A program made the position numbers and the translations under genes. A model generated the notes under the pieces. That model ran no database searches. It saw nothing but the letters and a program-made list of their open reading frames with translations, and was not told the origin of the DNA. A stretch of 41,681 bases of DNA from the NCBI GenBank assembly GCA_016932495.1, contig JAFGCR010000041.1, positions 1 through 41,681 of the forward strand. The letters run 5' to 3'. Source of the DNA: Candidatus Peregrinibacteria bacterium. GTDB taxonomy: Bacteria > Patescibacteriota > Gracilibacteria > UM-FILTER-43-11. Positions 26,676-34,763 of the stretch are shown piece after piece; positions within the stretch are counted from its first letter, which is position 1; each line of letters starts with the position of its first letter.

Positions 26676-26711
26676 GATCGTAGACCCGATTGTGGACCCG
26701 ATCGTGGACCC
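26676..26711. repeat. 12-bp tandem array upstream of the AI-2E transporter
   Basis: Three 12-bp units: GATCGTAGACCC, GATTGTGGACCC and GATCGTGGACCC. Inverted, drifted versions (GGGTCTACC, GGGCTCTCGATCGG) follow up to about 26766. It shares its word with the coding minisatellite at 5831-5878. Confidence 0.9.
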
Positions 26712-26770
26712 CATTGCGGATTAGCTACGAACTACTATTGGGTCTACCATTGGGCTCTCGATCGGTTTCG

Positions 26771-27193
26771 TTATTCGGTAACGGCCCGGAGGACCACATC
26801 GATTAAAATCCAGGCCATCAAAGAGACCGCCAGCCCGATCAGGGCGTAGGTGATGGTCTTTTTGGCCGCGTCTTTATCTTCATCCCGGCCGATGATGTAT
26901 TTGTAGCCGCCGACCATCACAAAGATGACCGCCAGCGTGCCTGCGATGCCGACCAGGGTCTGGGTGAAGAATTTGATAAAGCAGGGGATGCTTGAAAGGC
27001 TGATATTCCCCGTGCGGATCATGTCGGCCAGGCCGATGCATTTGCCGCCCCGCCCGCCGATATCCACATCTTCCGCGGGCAGAAAAGTGGGCGGCTGGAA
27101 TTCCTGGGCGAAGGTCATCACATCCCCAAAAACCAGCGCCAGCACCACGGCCACCGGAATCAGAACCAGCAGGATTTTAAAGGTTTTTTTCAT
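26771..27193 (-). CDS. VirB2/TrbC-like pilin (T4SS_pilin type)
   Basis: 140 residues. A signal peptide (about 1-25, ILLVLIPVAVVLALVFGDVMTFA) is followed by a short exported segment with a Cys pair (GGKCIGLAD...IPCFIK). Two membrane helices follow (about 72-93 and 108-130), linked by the loop GGYKYIIGRDEDKDAAKK. This two-helix plan and the GGYKYI...KDAAKKTI loop match CPR T4SS_pilin proteins. It is likely the pilus or channel subunit partner of the ATPase and VirB6-like proteins 20 kb away. The ATG at 27193 fits the signal peptide. Confidence 0.82.
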   Translation of the reverse strand: MKKTFKILLVLIPVAVVLALVFGDVMTFAQEFQPPTFLPAEDVDIGGRGGKCIGLADMIRTGNISLSSIPCFIKFFTQTLVGIAGTLAVIFVMVGGYKYIIGRDEDKDAAKKTITYALIGLAVSLMAWILIDVVLRAVTE

Positions 27194-27215
27194 TTTTAAG
27201 GTTTTTGATGGCTTT

Positions 27216-27244
27216 ATGGTAGCAAATCTTCGACTTGTGAGCAA
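27216..27244 (-). promoter_or_regulatory. Putative promoter of the pilin gene
   Basis: On the minus strand: TTGCTC (27239-27244), a 17-bp spacer, TACCAT (27216-27221), 22 bases before the pilin ATG. Confidence 0.55.
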
Positions 27245-27261
27245 TCTCTATATTCGTTAGA

Positions 27262-27339
27262 ATAGTGCAAGCGAACAGTGCATGTGCAAGGGATGTTTTT
27301 ATATTTACCAATTGCACACTTGCACTTGCCACTTGCACT
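27262..27339. repeat. GTGCAAG/CTTGCAC heptad repeat before proS
   Basis: GTGCAAG-type words (27266-27290) are followed by four tandem 7-bp units of the complementary TTGCAC type (27312-27339), ending eight bases before the proS ATG. Positions 27323-27339 match 34777-34793 perfectly, inverted (17 bp). Confidence 0.85.
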
Positions 27340-27347
27340 ATCGAATT

Positions 27348-28601
27348 ATGAGATACTCCAAATTATTCAGCAAAACCAGTAAGACCGTTCCGCACGACGC
27401 GGACAGCGCGAACGCCAAATTTTTGGTGCAGGGCGGGTTTATCCATCAGGAGGCGGCCGGAGTATACAGCTATCTGCCCCTGGGCTTAAAAGTCCTCCGC
27501 AATATCGAACAGATCATCCGCGAAGAAATAGAGGAAGTCGGCGGCCAGGAGGTCAGTATGTCGGTGCTCCACCCCAAAGAAAACTGGGTCAGGACTGACC
27601 GCTGGGATTCCATGGATGTGCTGTTTAAGTTAAGGGGGGCGGGGGAGAAGGATTATGCGCTTGGCCCCACGCATGAAGAGATCGTCACCCCGCTGGTGCA
27701 GGATTACGTTTTTTCGTATAAAGACCTGCCCACGGCCGTTTTCCAGATCCAGACCAAATTCCGCAACGAACCCCGCGCCAAATCCGGCATGCTCCGCGGG
27801 CGCGAGTTCAGCATGAAAGACCTTTATTCCTTCCATGCCTCGCAGGAAGACCTCGACCGCTATTATGATGAAGTGAAAGCGGCTTATTTTAAGATTTTTG
27901 AGCGGTTAGGCTTTGATCCGGCGAGCACGGTCATCACCTACGCGTCGGGCGGAGCCTTCAGCAAGTATTCCCACGAATACCAGGTGCTTTCCGAGGTGGG
28001 TGAAGACCATATTTATATGTGCGGAAAATGCAGGGTGGCGGTGAACCGCGAAATCCTGGATGATCAGAACGTTTGCCCCGAATGCGGGAATAAAGATTTA
28101 ACGGAGAAAAAGGGGATCGAGGTGGGGAACATTTTTAAACTCGGCACCAAGTTTTCCGGCGCTTTTAATTTCCAGTACACCGATGAATCCGGCAAACAGC
28201 AGCCGGTCATTATGGGGTGTTACGGCATCGGGCCATCCCGCATTATGGGGTCGCTGGTGGAGCTCTTCAGCGATAAGAACGGCATCATGTGGCCCAAATC
28301 CGTCGCCCCTTATCAGGTGCACCTGGTCAGTCTGGGGGTGGATGAGAAGGTCATAAAGGAATCGGAAAAGTTATACAAGGATTTGAAAAAAGCCGGCATT
28401 TCGGTTCTTTTTGATGATCGTGATGAGCGGGCCGGCGCCAAATTCGCGGACGCAGACCTGATTGGCCTTCCGCTCCGGCTTGTGGTATCATCGCGTACTC
28501 TTGAAAAAGGCGGAGTTGAGTGGAAAGAGAGGAATAAATCTGATGCGGAGGAGGTGGTATTGGGGGAGGCGGTGAAGAAGGTGAAGAAATTTTATGAATA
28601 A
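27348..28601 (+). CDS. proS: Prolyl-tRNA synthetase, short form without INS domain
   Basis: 417 residues, against about 570 for the common bacterial form. Charges tRNA-Pro with proline. It contains the class II motifs: motif 2 near TKFRNEPRAKSGMLRGREFSMKD, motif 3 near MGCYGIGPSRIMG, and the C-terminal anticodon-binding domain (ISVLFDDRDERAGAKFADADLIG). The large editing domain that normally sits between motifs 2 and 3 is missing. In its place is a short zinc-ribbon-like segment with Cys 225, 228, 243 and 246 (CGKC, CPEC). The ATG at 27348 is preferred; the upstream extension reads repeat DNA. Confidence 0.95.
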   Translation: MRYSKLFSKTSKTVPHDADSANAKFLVQGGFIHQEAAGVYSYLPLGLKVLRNIEQIIREEIEEVGGQEVSMSVLHPKENWVRTDRWDSMDVLFKLRGAGEKDYALGPTHEEIVTPLVQDYVFSYKDLPTAVFQIQTKFRNEPRAKSGMLRGREFSMKDLYSFHASQEDLDRYYDEVKAAYFKIFERLGFDPASTVITYASGGAFSKYSHEYQVLSEVGEDHIYMCGKCRVAVNREILDDQNVCPECGNKDLTEKKGIEVGNIFKLGTKFSGAFNFQYTDESGKQQPVIMGCYGIGPSRIMGSLVELFSDKNGIMWPKSVAPYQVHLVSLGVDEKVIKESEKLYKDLKKAGISVLFDDRDERAGAKFADADLIGLPLRLVVSSRTLEKGGVEWKERNKSDAEEVVLGEAVKKVKKFYE

Positions 28602-28605
28602 TTAA

Positions 28606-28693
28606 TCGAATAGACTGCGAATAGACATCGAATAGACTGCGAATAGACAGTCAATCCGAAGTCAATCCGAAGTCAATCCGAAGTCAATCCGAA
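28606..28693. repeat. 11-bp tandem array before rfbA
   Basis: Four 11-bp units alternating TCGAATAGACT and GCGAATAGACA (28606-28649) are followed by four perfect units of GTCAATCCGAA (28650-28693). Three bases then lead to the rfbA ATG. The array fills nearly all of the proS-rfbA gap. Confidence 0.96.
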
Positions 28694-28696
28694 ATT

Positions 28697-29476
28697 ATGA
28701 AAGGAATCATTCTCGCCGGCGGTTCCGGAACACGGCTTCATCCGATCACGAAAGTCACCAGCAAACAGCTTCTGCCGGTTTACAACCAGCCCATGATCTA
28801 TTTTCCGCTCCAGACGCTTTTAACCGCGGGGATACGGGATATCCTGATCATCGTGGCGCCGGACCACAGCGGGGATTTTGTGAACCTCCTCGGCTCCGGC
28901 AGGCAGTTCGGGGCGCGGTTCGCGTACGAGGTGCAGGATAAGCCCGAGGGCCTGGCGCAGGCGTTTCTCATTGGCGAGGATTTTATCGGCAAGGATGACG
29001 CGGCCATGATCCTGGGTGACAATATCTTTACCCATGATTTTTCTGCTTCCGTAAAATCCTTCCGGTACGGGGCGAAGATCTTTGTGAAACAGGTCCCGGA
29101 CGCCAAGCGTTTCGGCGTGGTGGAGTTTGACGATAAGGGAAAAGTCATCAGCATCGAGGAAAAACCGGAAATCCCCAAAACCAATTACGCTCAGACGGGT
29201 TTTTATCTTTATGATAAGTATGTGACTGATTATGTGAAGACCCTGAAGCCCAGCAAGCGTGGGGAACTTGAGATCGTGGACCTCAATAAAATCTATCTGG
29301 AAAAAGGCCAGCTCACCGCTGAACTCATCCAGGGTGACTGGATCGACGCAGGCACGTTTGAAAGCCTGTATAAAGCCTCCACCATCGTGCGTGAAAACGA
29401 CCTGGGCATTGACCTGGAAACCCCGCCCACTGTTAAAGTGGAGATAAAAGAAGTGAAGAAGCCTTTAGCTATGTAG
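28697..29476 (+). CDS. rfbA: Glucose-1-phosphate thymidylyltransferase-like nucleotidyltransferase
   Basis: 259 residues, about 30 shorter than typical RmlA, missing part of the C-terminal tail. Makes dTDP-glucose, or a related NDP-sugar, for surface polysaccharide. It has the nucleotide-binding signature GGSGTRLHPITKVTSKQLLPVYNQPMI, then GDNIF (metal/sugar-phosphate site), VEFDDKGKVISIEEKP and WIDAGTFESL. Cytoplasmic. The start lies three bases after an 11-bp repeat array and has no Shine-Dalgarno. Other rml genes are not nearby, but two glycosyltransferases follow within 6 kb. Confidence 0.9.
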   Translation: MKGIILAGGSGTRLHPITKVTSKQLLPVYNQPMIYFPLQTLLTAGIRDILIIVAPDHSGDFVNLLGSGRQFGARFAYEVQDKPEGLAQAFLIGEDFIGKDDAAMILGDNIFTHDFSASVKSFRYGAKIFVKQVPDAKRFGVVEFDDKGKVISIEEKPEIPKTNYAQTGFYLYDKYVTDYVKTLKPSKRGELEIVDLNKIYLEKGQLTAELIQGDWIDAGTFESLYKASTIVRENDLGIDLETPPTVKVEIKEVKKPLAM

Positions 29477-29485
29477 CCTAAGCTT

Positions 29486-29632
29486 TGAAATACGAAATAT
29501 CAGGTTAAAAAATTCCTGAATTTATCCTGAACTTGCCGGATTCAGGACGGGATTTCTCCGGACAGCAGAATCTCGGAGAGGCTCTGAACCAAGTCCAGAG
29601 ATTGTATTAGATGATTTTGATTTCGTATTTCA
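29486..29632. repeat. Nested palindromic element between rfbA and the following gene
   Basis: The outer 13-bp perfect inverted repeat is TGAAATACGAAAT (29486-29498) against 29620-29632, with heptad spacing in both arms. Inside are TCCTGAAC...TTCAGGA and CTCTGAAC...CAGAG hairpins of the REP-like type. No ORF is supported in this gap. Confidence 0.85.
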
Positions 29633-29634
29633 GG

Positions 29635-30342
29635 CTAATAATCCGTCCATTTTCCCTCCTTTCCATCGCAGATGCCGTATTCCCGTTTAAGAGTGAGGGT
29701 GTTTTTGGTGTAGTCGTAATCAAAATACTGTTCGGTGCGGCAGCCGTTTTTCTCCTCCACGGCTTCCAGCTTGATCACCGCTCCTTCACGCTTTCCGAAT
29801 TCCTCGATGGTCGCTAAACACCCGCGGCCTTTATCATCCACCTCCGCCTTAAACAGGGTCTCTTTTTCCAGGTTGTAGCGGTAGATACTGCTGCTCTGGC
29901 ACTGCCCGCGCGGGATGATGAAGATCAGGATCTGTCCTTTTTCTGAAAAGCACGCGCTGGTGGCGGCCGTAAGGCTGACGCCTTTTTCCATAGCGATCTT
30001 TCTGAAATCCGGATACCAGCTGTCGTAAATAAAGGTGGAAAGGTGCGCGCATCGGGTAAACGGGGCCACGCTGACCACTTCCGGTGCTTCTTCTGCTGAT
30101 TTTTCCGGGGCTTCTTTTGCCGGCAGTACCGCTGAATCCTTTTCGGTGGTGACGAGACGGGATTCTAACGTATTGATCTGGGTAGTCAGGTTCTTTTCCA
30201 CCCGTTTGGCGGATGTGTTCTGCCAGAAATAGACCCCTGTGCCCACCACAAAGGCGGTGACGACGATGGTCAGCAAAATGACCCCCATGGTTTCCGGGTA
30301 CTGGGTGCACCGGATGGTTGTTTTACGTTTTTGTGGTGCCAT
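29635..30342 (-). CDS. Hypothetical membrane-anchored protein
   Basis: 235 residues, unrecognised. The cytoplasmic start (about 1-18) is basic. One membrane helix follows (about 19-41, MGVILLTIVVTAFVVGTGVYFW), then a short coiled coil (about 45-70), an Ala/Glu linker, and an extracytoplasmic domain with at least five cysteines (about 95-235) that could form disulphides. It is preceded by an extended -10 promoter. Likely exposed outside the membrane; function unknown. Confidence 0.75.
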   Translation of the reverse strand: MAPQKRKTTIRCTQYPETMGVILLTIVVTAFVVGTGVYFWQNTSAKRVEKNLTTQINTLESRLVTTEKDSAVLPAKEAPEKSAEEAPEVVSVAPFTRCAHLSTFIYDSWYPDFRKIAMEKGVSLTAATSACFSEKGQILIFIIPRGQCQSSSIYRYNLEKETLFKAEVDDKGRGCLATIEEFGKREGAVIKLEAVEEKNGCRTEQYFDYDYTKNTLTLKREYGICDGKEGKWTDY

Positions 30343-30377
30343 ACTACTTACTGTTAAAAAATAGTGAGGGCGTTTTT

Positions 30378-30386
30378 ATTATACCA
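30378..30386 (-). promoter_or_regulatory. Extended -10 promoter for the membrane-anchored protein
   Basis: On the minus strand TGGTATAAT (30378-30386), 35 bases before the ATG at 30342. The -35 region is poor, consistent with an extended -10 promoter. Confidence 0.5.
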
Positions 30387-30390
30387 CAGT

Positions 30391-30591
30391 TTATTTTACT
30401 TCTTTGTCCCGGCATTCCGTGAACATGGTGCCATCCGGTAAACAGCCGAACACGCCTTCGGGACAGGGTTTGTACACGCTCAGGCACTCCGCGCTCTCTT
30501 TGCATTCCTGTTCATTCATATCTTTACATCCGCAGCCGGTTAAAATCATCAGACTGAAAACAGCCAGGATTACGGAAATTATTTTAGTCAT
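30391..30591 (-). CDS. Small cysteine-rich lipoprotein
   Basis: 66 residues from the chosen ATG at 30591; an in-frame ATG at 30621 would add ten. Signal peptide TKIISVILAVFSLMILTGC ends in a clear lipobox (LTGC), so the mature protein is predicted to be lipid-anchored. The mature part has seven further cysteines in about 45 residues (CKDMNEQECKESAECLSVYKPC type), suggesting a disulphide-stabilised knot. Function unknown. Confidence 0.7.
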   Translation of the reverse strand: MTKIISVILAVFSLMILTGCGCKDMNEQECKESAECLSVYKPCPEGVFGCLPDGTMFTECRDKEVK

Positions 30592-30662
30592 TAAGAAAAA
30601 GGGGGTTAAGTTCGGTCGCATTGTACATTAAAAGTCAGAGGTTGGGGAGGGGATTTTTGCGG

Positions 30663-31610
30663 CTATTTATTATTTTTCAGATTTTTGACCATATCCGCAG
30701 ATATCTCATCAAGTCCGAACTGATGATTCCAGCCCCAGTCTTCCCTCGCTTTTGAATCGTCGATCGTTGATGGCCACGAATCTGCTATTTTCTGCCTTTC
30801 GTCAGGTATGAATGTACAGGTGAAACCCTCGATATGTTCAGCGACATTGTCCGCGAGTTCTTTGGCTGAAAAGCTGACAGCGGTCAGGTTGTAGGCGGTC
30901 CGGATGGTTATTTTTTCCGGTTCCGCTTCCATTAACTGCATGGTCGCCTTGACCGCGTCATCCATATACATCATCGGCAATACAGTATTTCCTCTTACAA
31001 AACAATCGTAATGGCCTTTTTCCAGTCCTTCATAATAGATCGCGACCGCGTAATCGGTCGTTCCTCCGCCCGGCGGGGTTTTCCAGGAGATGATCCCCGG
31101 GTACCGTAAACTTCTCACATCCAGCCCGTATTTAACAAAATAATACTGGCACAATAATTCCCCCGCGACTTTTGTGACCCCGTACATCGTCGTCGGTTCA
31201 AGTATGGTTTTCTGCGGAGTGTTTTCCAGAGGCGTTGTCGGGCCGAACGCGGCAATAGAGCTTGGCCAGAACAACCGCTTTATTTTGTACTCCACTGCTA
31301 ATTCCAGAATGTTCTTCAGCCCATTCATGTTTACATCCCATGCCAGATCAGGATTTTTTTCGCCGACCGCGGATAAAACACCCACCAGATGATAGATCGT
31401 ATCGATGTTATATTTTTCTATCAGGGCTTTTAATTCATCCTTATTTCTTGTATCCGCCCTTTCAAACGGCCCCGCGTTTTTAAATTCCTCCGACGGTTCC
31501 TTCCGGTGGCCGACGGCGATCACGTTTTCGTTTCCGAATTTTTTTCTCAACGCGGGAATAAGCTCCGAGCCGATCTGGCCCAAAGCGCCTGTCACTAATA
31601 TTTTTTCCAT
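30663..31610 (-). CDS. tdh: SDR-type L-threonine 3-dehydrogenase / NAD-dependent epimerase family
   Basis: 315 residues. It has an N-terminal Rossmann motif TGALGQIGSEL and catalytic YGVTK (Tyr-x-x-x-Lys). Segments RYPGIISWKTPPGGGTTDYAVAIY, LPMMYMDDAVKATMQL and PDERQKIADSWPSTIDDSKAREDWGW are characteristic of the short-chain threonine dehydrogenase group, rather than of sugar epimerases. It would oxidise threonine to 2-amino-3-ketobutyrate using NAD. No kbl ligase is adjacent. A role in sugar nucleotide conversion is the alternative but less likely. Confidence 0.85.
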   Translation of the reverse strand: MEKILVTGALGQIGSELIPALRKKFGNENVIAVGHRKEPSEEFKNAGPFERADTRNKDELKALIEKYNIDTIYHLVGVLSAVGEKNPDLAWDVNMNGLKNILELAVEYKIKRLFWPSSIAAFGPTTPLENTPQKTILEPTTMYGVTKVAGELLCQYYFVKYGLDVRSLRYPGIISWKTPPGGGTTDYAVAIYYEGLEKGHYDCFVRGNTVLPMMYMDDAVKATMQLMEAEPEKITIRTAYNLTAVSFSAKELADNVAEHIEGFTCTFIPDERQKIADSWPSTIDDSKAREDWGWNHQFGLDEISADMVKNLKNNK

Positions 31611-31695
31611 TGGCGGTTTTGGTTAAAGGGCGTGTTTATTTTTATACAACGCTTATGTTTTTACAATAGCCTTTTAAAATTTCGTTAGAAAAAAG

Positions 31696-31968
31696 TTAAT
31701 CCTTTTCCCAAAATTCCTCTGCCTCTTTTTCCATATCATCCAGGCGGTCGTAGTAATCGGGGAACTCGTTTAAATGCGCCAGCGCGATCTTTCCCGTCAT
31801 CAGCGGGTCGTCGCCGGTCACATTGGTGGCGGGATCCACTGTGCCGTGTTCCAGCTCCACATCCATTCCCCGGCGGAACTGTTCCACGTCGAATTTATCC
31901 CATTTAATTCCCAGCTGAGTGCCGATTTCGATGGCCTGCTCATCGGTAAAGTGTTTTTTAGATGACAT
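31696..31968 (-). CDS. DUF5661 family protein
   Basis: 90 residues, small, acidic and soluble. The pattern FTDEQAIEIGTQLGIKWDKFDVEQFRRGMDVELEHG, then KIALAHLNEFPDYYDRLDDME, matches DUF5661. It has a conserved EHG near the centre and a second HL/PDYY segment. Members occur widely in bacteria and phages; no function is established. It sits 31 bp upstream of nothing it obviously partners. Confidence 0.85.
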   Translation of the reverse strand: MSSKKHFTDEQAIEIGTQLGIKWDKFDVEQFRRGMDVELEHGTVDPATNVTGDDPLMTGKIALAHLNEFPDYYDRLDDMEKEAEEFWEKD

Positions 31969-31999
31969 TTTGGATTGGGTTAAAATGTATTTATGCCTA

Positions 32000-32374
32000 T
32001 TAAAAGCTCATCCACAGCAACCACCCGCCGAACGCCAGCAGGGCAATGGCGCTGAGGATCTGCCCTTTTTTAAACCGTTGGGCCTGTTTATGAATATGCC
32101 CCGGGAAGCCGATTTTTGAAATCCCTTTAATCAGGGTCGACCATCCCAAGATAGTGATCACCACACGCCAGTCCCATACCCATATATTGTGTAAAATGAC
32201 GGTGACCAGCCCCATAAGCAAGGTCGTATACCCCGTCGAAATAACAAATGCTTTGTCGTCGGTCATTTCGATCGTCCGGCCGAGCTGTTTAGTAATAATA
32301 AACAGTGAGCCGAAAATCAGAAAGAAGGCGCCCCAAAGCCTGGCGAAGAAGATCGATATTTCCATTGTTTCCAT
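32000..32374 (-). CDS. Small four-helix membrane protein
   Basis: 124 residues. Four predicted membrane helices (about 8-28, 43-63, 68-85, 103-122) with the soluble loop SKIGFPGHIHKQAQRFKKG between the last two. It resembles small integral membrane proteins seen in CPR genomes but has no named function that I recognise. Followed by DUF5661 in the same direction. Confidence 0.7.
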   Translation of the reverse strand: METMEISIFFARLWGAFFLIFGSLFIITKQLGRTIEMTDDKAFVISTGYTTLLMGLVTVILHNIWVWDWRVVITILGWSTLIKGISKIGFPGHIHKQAQRFKKGQILSAIALLAFGGWLLWMSF

Positions 32375-32393
32375 GTTTTGTTTTGGTTAGGTT

Positions 32394-32555
32394 TTATTGT
32401 TTGCATTCTACCTCGGGCATGGGCGCTGAGGGAACCCCATGTTTTATCCATTCACCGTCTTTGCATATCCAGTCGTCCTCCGGTCCGCCGAGTATAAAGC
32501 GGAGGAATAGAGCTGTGAAAATGATGATGAGGATGATGATAAGAGGTTTTTTCAT
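32394..32555 (-). CDS. Small single-pass membrane protein
   Basis: 53 residues from the ATG at 32555. One N-terminal helix (MKKPLIIILIIIFTALFLRFIL) and a 30-residue exported tail with two cysteines (WICKDGEWIKHGVPSAPMPEVEC). The pattern C-DGEW-KHG-PS-P-P-C recurs in small CPR proteins. A longer start at 32600 exists but overlaps the upstream gene. Real but of unknown function. Confidence 0.6.
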   Translation of the reverse strand: MKKPLIIILIIIFTALFLRFILGGPEDDWICKDGEWIKHGVPSAPMPEVECKQ

Positions 32556-32562
32556 GGGGGTT

Positions 32563-32784
32563 TTAAATATAAAGTTTTTTTCTGAATTTGATTGATGCAA
32601 AGATGAAAATTGATACGCTAATAAGAGTAGAAATATTGTAAACTATCCCAGAATATATTAAATCATAATCCGGGGAAATTTCTGCTTCAATTATCCCAAC
32701 AAATACCCAGGGCAATAAATCTATTATTAAGAAATAAATAAATGCCAATCCTATGTTGATGATTATTTTTTTAATGAGTGACAC
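32563..32784 (-). CDS. Small two-helix membrane protein
   Basis: 73 residues, unrecognised. Two membrane helices (about 8-30 and 48-66) joined by an acidic loop (EAEISPDYDLIY), ending in a basic tail (KFRKKLYI). It is noticeably more AT-rich than its neighbours, suggesting a different origin or weak constraint. It ends eight bp before the next small membrane gene. Confidence 0.55.
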   Translation of the reverse strand: MSLIKKIIINIGLAFIYFLIIDLLPWVFVGIIEAEISPDYDLIYSGIVYNISTLISVSIFIFASIKFRKKLYI

Positions 32785-32816
32785 GATGTAACTCGTTTCT
32801 TAGAAAGCATTGTATA

Positions 32817-33665
32817 TTACCCCTTTATTTTTTTCAAAAACCGCTTCCTCGGATTCCCTTTAAAAAGGTGAGACCAGCGGTATTTAAGGGCGTCTTTAAA
32901 GTGCTGTCTCAGGATCCAGGTTTTGAAGAATTCCTTTAACCCTCCGGCGGAGGCGCGGAGGCCGTCGGCGTGGACGGTGACATCGGGGTGATAGATGACC
33001 TGGTAGCCCGCCTGCCAGCATTTAAAACAGTAGTCCGGATCGGACATGAAAATGAGGTAATCCTGGTTGAGGCCGCCGAGTTTGTTCCAAAGGGTGCGGC
33101 GGGTGATCCAGAAGGAGGACTGGAGCCAGTCTACGGGCTGGGTCTTATAGTAGTTGAGGTCCCGGCATTCGTCTTTGGCGACGAGCGAGCGGAGGAGTGG
33201 CAGGCGGCGCAGGAATGTGCGGCGGGCGATCTGGAGGGTGAGTTTGGGAAAGCGCCGAACGGTCATGGCGATGCTTCCGTCGCCCTCATTGACCTGCTGG
33301 GGCCCGAGCACGCCCACTTCCGGATGTTTATCCATGTAGGTGATAAGTTTCTGGAGGGTCTTTTTGTCTTTCCAGACGATATCGGGATTGACGATGAGGA
33401 TGTAGTCGCCCTTGGATTTTTTGACTCCGCGATTGTTGCCCTTGGGGTAGCCGAGATTTTCGTCGTTGATGATGATCTTAACGTTTCGGTGCTTGCGGAG
33501 GGTCTTGAGCTTTTTGGCGTTAAGCGGGTTGGCGGAATTATCCACCACGATGACTTCGTAGGGAAAATCAGTGATTTGCTCCAAAATACTCTCCACGTTC
33601 TCACAGACGCGGCGGGATTTGAGGTAATCGAGGATGATGATGGATGCTTTGGGTCTTTCTTTCAT
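32817..33665 (-). CDS. Family 2 glycosyltransferase (rhamnosyltransferase-like)
   Basis: 282 residues. GT-A fold: ASIIILDYLKS at the N terminus, VIVVDNSANPL, NDENLGYPKGNNRGVKKSKGDYILIVNPDIVW (the NPD serves as the DxD-type metal site), and FMSDPDYCFKCWQAGYQVIYHPDVTVHADG near the acceptor site. The pattern fits WbbL-type rhamnosyl or related transferases acting on surface polysaccharide at the inner membrane. The ATG at 33665 is chosen; the extension upstream translates the heptad repeat. The next gene encodes another family 2 enzyme. Confidence 0.88.
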   Translation of the reverse strand: MKERPKASIIILDYLKSRRVCENVESILEQITDFPYEVIVVDNSANPLNAKKLKTLRKHRNVKIIINDENLGYPKGNNRGVKKSKGDYILIVNPDIVWKDKKTLQKLITYMDKHPEVGVLGPQQVNEGDGSIAMTVRRFPKLTLQIARRTFLRRLPLLRSLVAKDECRDLNYYKTQPVDWLQSSFWITRRTLWNKLGGLNQDYLIFMSDPDYCFKCWQAGYQVIYHPDVTVHADGLRASAGGLKEFFKTWILRQHFKDALKYRWSHLFKGNPRKRFLKKIKG

Positions 33666-33667
33666 GG

Positions 33668-33733
33668 TCGTGTCTCGTGTCTCGTGTCTTGTGTCTTGTG
33701 TCTCGCGAGTCACGAGTCACTAGTCACGAGTCA
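33668..33733. repeat. Heptad repeat with central inversion between glycosyltransferases
   Basis: Five units of TCGTGTC/TTGTGTC (33668-33702) are followed by four of CGAGTCA/CTAGTCA (33706-33733). The two words are near-complementary. The array runs from the start of one gene almost to the stop of the previous one. Confidence 0.93.
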
Positions 33734-34762
33734 CTAATTCATTAGTTTCTCAATTTTACTCGCCGCGATCCGGAATTTAATGGCGCCGCGTTTGTCGTCC
33801 AGTTCACTTTGCACTTCTTTGACCAGTTCGAGCTGTTTTAAGAGTTCCGGTTCCCGCAGGCGGCAGTAGAGTTTGGCCAGACTGTTAGTAAGGCTGGTGC
33901 GGAGGCGCACGCCGGTAGAGAATTCGGGGAGGTAGTCTTTGTACAGGACGGCCTGCTGGCCGAAAAAGGAGTTTTCACGCACAAAGTCTGATTTTCCTTT
34001 GCGCCCTTTTAAGATCCTCATCAGGCGGAAGGGGGATTGTTCGAAATTGCCGGCCTGACGGTCGTGGTAGACTTTGACATGGGGAATAAAGAGTGATCGG
34101 TGGCCGGCCCACTGCAGGCGGTAGGCCAGGTCCACGTCGTTTTTGTAGTGGAGCAGTGAATCGTAGTATTCGGGAAGGCCCGCATTGTTTTGATAAGCGA
34201 CGTCCTGAAGCGCGTTTTTGCGGAAGATGCTGAGTGCCCCTGACGGGCCGAAAATATCCCGCATTTCATCGTACTGCCCGTTGTCTTCCTCCCCCTGCCC
34301 GATGTCGTAAAAGTGGTGGGAACGGGTGAGGCCGATGCCGCAGCTGTCGATGAGGTTCGTTTCCGCGCGGTTCGCAAAATCCCACCGCATCAGTTTAACG
34401 GTGGCGGAGCCGTAATGGCGGTTTTCGGGTTCTTCCAGCGTGCCGATGGCCTGGCTGACGAAATCGGGCGGGTAACTCATATCCACACTGGCCGTGATGT
34501 AGTACTGGCCGTTCATCCGGCGCATCAGGCGGTTGTGCCCGCCGCTGTGCCACAGGTTGGGGCCGCGTTCTATTTTGAGCGCCTGGAACACATTGGGCAG
34601 ATTGTGCTGGATGTATTCGATGGCTTCGCCCCGCGGGCTCTGGTCGCGCACCAGCAGTTCCAGATTCGGATAATCCTGGTTTAAGAGGCCTTCTAAGCAC
34701 GGTTTTAAATATTCTTCGTTTTTATGAAGCACGAGGCCGATGGTGACGAGGGGAGTGTACAT
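33734..34762 (-). CDS. Family 2 glycosyltransferase
   Basis: 342 residues. The N terminus VTIGLVLHKNEEYLKPCLEGLLNQDYPNLELLVRDQS is the GT-A nucleotide-binding half. ITASVDMSYPPDF supplies the probable metal-binding acidic residue, and YKNDVDLAYRLQWAGHRSLFIPHVKVYHDRQ forms the acceptor side. The C-terminal 80 residues are helical and may dock to the membrane. Likely works with the next gene on a glycan. The ATG at 34762 is followed upstream by a 13-bp-period repeat. Confidence 0.87.
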   Translation of the reverse strand: MYTPLVTIGLVLHKNEEYLKPCLEGLLNQDYPNLELLVRDQSPRGEAIEYIQHNLPNVFQALKIERGPNLWHSGGHNRLMRRMNGQYYITASVDMSYPPDFVSQAIGTLEEPENRHYGSATVKLMRWDFANRAETNLIDSCGIGLTRSHHFYDIGQGEEDNGQYDEMRDIFGPSGALSIFRKNALQDVAYQNNAGLPEYYDSLLHYKNDVDLAYRLQWAGHRSLFIPHVKVYHDRQAGNFEQSPFRLMRILKGRKGKSDFVRENSFFGQQAVLYKDYLPEFSTGVRLRTSLTNSLAKLYCRLREPELLKQLELVKEVQSELDDKRGAIKFRIAASKIEKLMN

Positions 34763-34763
34763 A

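Noticed and set aside
29635-30342. Type IV pilin-like protein
   Set aside because: It has one N-terminal helix, but the helix starts after 18 residues without a prepilin cleavage motif and the rest has no pilin pattern.
33666-33713. N-terminal extension of the glycosyltransferase at 32817-33665
   Set aside because: It reads the TCGTGTC heptad array. The GT fold begins normally just after the ATG at 33665.
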